From: Clostridium lacusfryxellense
Lineage (GTDB): Bacteria; Bacillota; Clostridia; Clostridiales; Clostridiaceae
Direction: 5' to 3'
DNA length: 64,000 bases
Assembly (NCBI RefSeq): GCF_018861735.1
Contig: NZ_JAHLEB010000008.1
Coordinates: forward strand, 1 to 64,000
The notes under the pieces were generated by a model. It did no database searches. It had not been told where the DNA came from and saw only the letters and a list, made by a program, of their open reading frames with translations. The stretch's first letter is position 1, and each line of letters opens with the position of its first letter. Shown piece after piece: positions 62,141 through 64,000 of this stretch. The position numbers and the translations under genes were made by a program.

Positions 62141-63778
62141 TTATTTGATGTTTAGTTTTTTCTTATTTTCTGCTATTTTTACCTCTCTGAATTTTACTAA
62201 AGCGTCAAACCCTGCTTTGCTTCTCTTAGCTTTAAACTGTTCGAAAATAGTATCGAAATCAGCCTCAGATTTAGCCATTAAAAGTTTAGGAAGTGCAGTA
62301 CCCCATAAATCAGCAATTTTCGTTGCACTAACACCTTCATTTGAGTCATTTAAAGGGTCAGTATTGTCAAACTGAGAATAATTAAATGTTTTTCCTTTTG
62401 TCCAATCTTCCATTTGTTTTGCTGGTTCTACAGCGGCAGGAGCCCATTTAAGATTCAAGTTAGTATCCATAAGCTGCCAAAATGTGAATGATGCACCATA
62501 TTTTTTATCAAAAGCACCTCTATCAGTATTAAGCATTTTTAATACTTCGGGTTTAAATTGATCTTTACCATCAATTGAATCATAGCTTACACCTTTTTCA
62601 CCTAGATATAGATCCTTTTGTCCTTCTTCACTAATTAAATAACCTAACATTTTTATAGCTCTTGCTTTATCTTTACAAGTTTTTGATATCATAGTAACTG
62701 TCCATCCCGAAACACCATTACCTGAAAGTTTAGGAGCATCTAATGCAGCATTAGAAGGCCCATCTACAGCTATATATACAGAATTCGGATCTTTATTATA
62801 TAGTATTTGCTCTTGAGTTGCCATATCACTTCTTTGATAAAGCATTGAGAAGTATCTACCTTGGGCAATTTTCTCTTCCATTTGTGGTCTCTTATCTATA
62901 TATACATCTTTTGCAAGTAAACCGTCTTTATTCATAGTTCTAAATGTTTTTAACCATTTTATATAGTCTGGGTCTGATAATTTATCATATAACTTACCAT
63001 CTTTTTCAAATGGGATTGCTAAGAAATTTTGTAAATAACCCTCAAGTGAGTAATTTCCTGCATTTGTGAATTCATGTAATCCAAACGGAATCATTGGTTT
63101 TCCATTAACACTTGGGAATTTTTCTTTAGCCATCTTTAATGCATTTAAAAAACCTTCTGGTGTTCTCATATCTGGTTTTCCAATTGCCTCATACATATCT
63201 TTTTTAACCAAGAATGTCTGATTCGAAGGTTTTACCTCCTTGTATTTTTCAAAATCTGCTGGAGATGATGATGAATTAGGATATGCATAATAATGTCCAT
63301 CAGCTTGTGTATACCACGAAGCTTTTGCTGGATCTGCTATTTTTGTAAAGTAAGGATCATATTGTTTAGCAAGTTCATCAAGTGGTTCTACAAGCCCTCC
63401 CTCTATAAGCTTCTTATATCCGTCTTCAGTCCAGCCCATAGTAATAATATCTGGTAATGATCCAGAAGCTATCATTGTGTTCAGCTTCTGATTTGCATCC
63501 CCTGCAGGAACTTGGATGTTAAAATTTACTCCTGTTTTTTTAGTAACATATTTTGAAGTTAAATCTTCTCCCCATTTTGCTGGAAACCAGTTGTAATTAA
63601 TGTACCAATCTAAAGTAACTGGTGTTATATCTTGCTTCCACCCTGGTTTAGTTGCATCTACAGTTTTTTTAACTGTTGTAGTTTCAGTAGTTTTAGTGCC
63701 ACATCCAGCAAGTAATGATGCACTCATAACTAAAGTTAATGCCATGCTAATCATTTTAGATAATTTTGTTTTTTTCAT
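62141..63778 (-). CDS. Sugar ABC transporter substrate-binding lipoprotein
   Basis: This 545-residue protein has a lipoprotein signal with lipobox SLLAGCG near residue 25 and an extracellular solute-binding protein fold (ITPVTLDWYINYNWFPAKWGEDL; MIASGSLPDIITMGWTED). The length and pattern fit the LipO/YtcQ group that works with YteP/YtcP permeases and YesMN systems. It would deliver an oligosaccharide, probably a beta-glucan fragment judging by the phosphorylase downstream. Confidence 0.9.
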   Translation of the reverse strand: MKKTKLSKMISMALTLVMSASLLAGCGTKTTETTTVKKTVDATKPGWKQDITPVTLDWYINYNWFPAKWGEDLTSKYVTKKTGVNFNIQVPAGDANQKLNTMIASGSLPDIITMGWTEDGYKKLIEGGLVEPLDELAKQYDPYFTKIADPAKASWYTQADGHYYAYPNSSSSPADFEKYKEVKPSNQTFLVKKDMYEAIGKPDMRTPEGFLNALKMAKEKFPSVNGKPMIPFGLHEFTNAGNYSLEGYLQNFLAIPFEKDGKLYDKLSDPDYIKWLKTFRTMNKDGLLAKDVYIDKRPQMEEKIAQGRYFSMLYQRSDMATQEQILYNKDPNSVYIAVDGPSNAALDAPKLSGNGVSGWTVTMISKTCKDKARAIKMLGYLISEEGQKDLYLGEKGVSYDSIDGKDQFKPEVLKMLNTDRGAFDKKYGASFTFWQLMDTNLNLKWAPAAVEPAKQMEDWTKGKTFNYSQFDNTDPLNDSNEGVSATKIADLWGTALPKLLMAKSEADFDTIFEQFKAKRSKAGFDALVKFREVKIAENKKKLNIK

Positions 63779-63849
63779 ACTTTCCCCCTAAAAAAATTAT
63801 TTTTTAACTCATATATTAATAAATACATTTTTTTCAAATGTACTTACTA

Positions 63850-64000
63850 CTACCCTTTTACTGACCCAAGCAACATTCCTTTTACAAAATACTTTTGTAA
63901 GAATGGGTACACACATACAATTGGGAAGGTCGTTACTACCATAGTTGCAAATTTAATCGATTGAGATGTTACTGTAGATTTAGATACACTAACTGAACTA
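63850..64000 (-). CDS. Carbohydrate ABC transporter permease, C-terminal part (LplC/YtcP-like)
   Basis: The window ends within this gene. The last 50 or so codons read SVSKSTVTSQSIKFATMVV, then TFPIVCVYPFLQKYFVKGM and LLGSVKG, the conserved end of MsmG/LplC-type permeases. It lies 71 bases upstream of the binding-protein gene on the same strand. The rest of the permease, and presumably its partner permease, lie beyond the window. Confidence 0.88.
   Translation of the reverse strand, partial: SSVSVSKSTVTSQSIKFATMVVTTFPIVCVYPFLQKYFVKGMLLGSVKG

Overview
The window looks like chromosomal DNA of a low-GC, AT-rich Firmicute of the Clostridium type. The evidence is strong GGAGG-type ribosome binding sites, intrinsic terminators after most units, a T-box leader, a LevR-type sigma-54 activator, a YesMN-type two-component system and clostridial protein families. 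No insertion sequence, integrase, CRISPR array or rRNA was seen. One tRNA gene (Ala, anticodon GGC) is present.

Layout. 1-4330: a DUF2812-type membrane protein, a YtrA-like GntR regulator with an ABC-2 exporter, a plasmid-Rep-like HTH/coiled-coil protein, and a long foldback element. 4345-13167: a sigma-54-controlled PTS operon (IIA-IIB-IIC, a GpsA-like dehydrogenase, a glycerol-1-phosphate dehydrogenase of the AraM/EgsA type, an AraL-like HAD phosphatase) with its LevR-like activator. 13350-19207: tRNA-Ala, a GreA-like factor, a GGDEF-EAL protein, a LuxI/FeeM-like acyltransferase paired with an E1-like (ThiF) protein, a TM1266-like ACT protein and a small unknown protein. 19209-24460: a polar amino acid ABC transporter, ilvA behind a T-box, and a CPA2 antiporter. 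24735-27320: a large PfkB-like/AAA+/RyR fusion protein. 27612-32733: MFS transporter, lactonase, M29 aminopeptidase and a cystine-type symporter. 33000-36374: a secreted rhamnogalacturonan lyase with a divergent AraC regulator. 36384-48691: an ABC-2 exporter, a very large membrane protein, a broken Gfo/Idh/MocA gene with a TolB-like protein, a MoxR/DUF58/membrane-protein operon and a YhdH-type oxidoreductase. 48745-55110: L,D-transpeptidase, overlapping MarR and ArsA-tail reading frames, an ECF sigma factor with a membrane beta-propeller protein, and an AraC/SDR divergent pair. 55356-64000: a YesMN two-component system, a large GH94-like phosphorylase, a sugar-binding lipoprotein and the end of an ABC sugar permease.

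How the genes work together. Most of the window is carbon scavenging and its control: a PTS polyol route, pectin backbone cleavage, and oligosaccharide uptake with phosphorolysis under a two-component system. Between these lie less familiar units. The best candidates for undescribed biology are the PfkB-like/AAA+/RyR protein, the LuxI/FeeM-like acyltransferase with its E1-like partner, and the PTS operon that places a glycerol-1-phosphate-type and a glycerol-3-phosphate-type dehydrogenase side by side behind two duplicated sigma-54 promoters.
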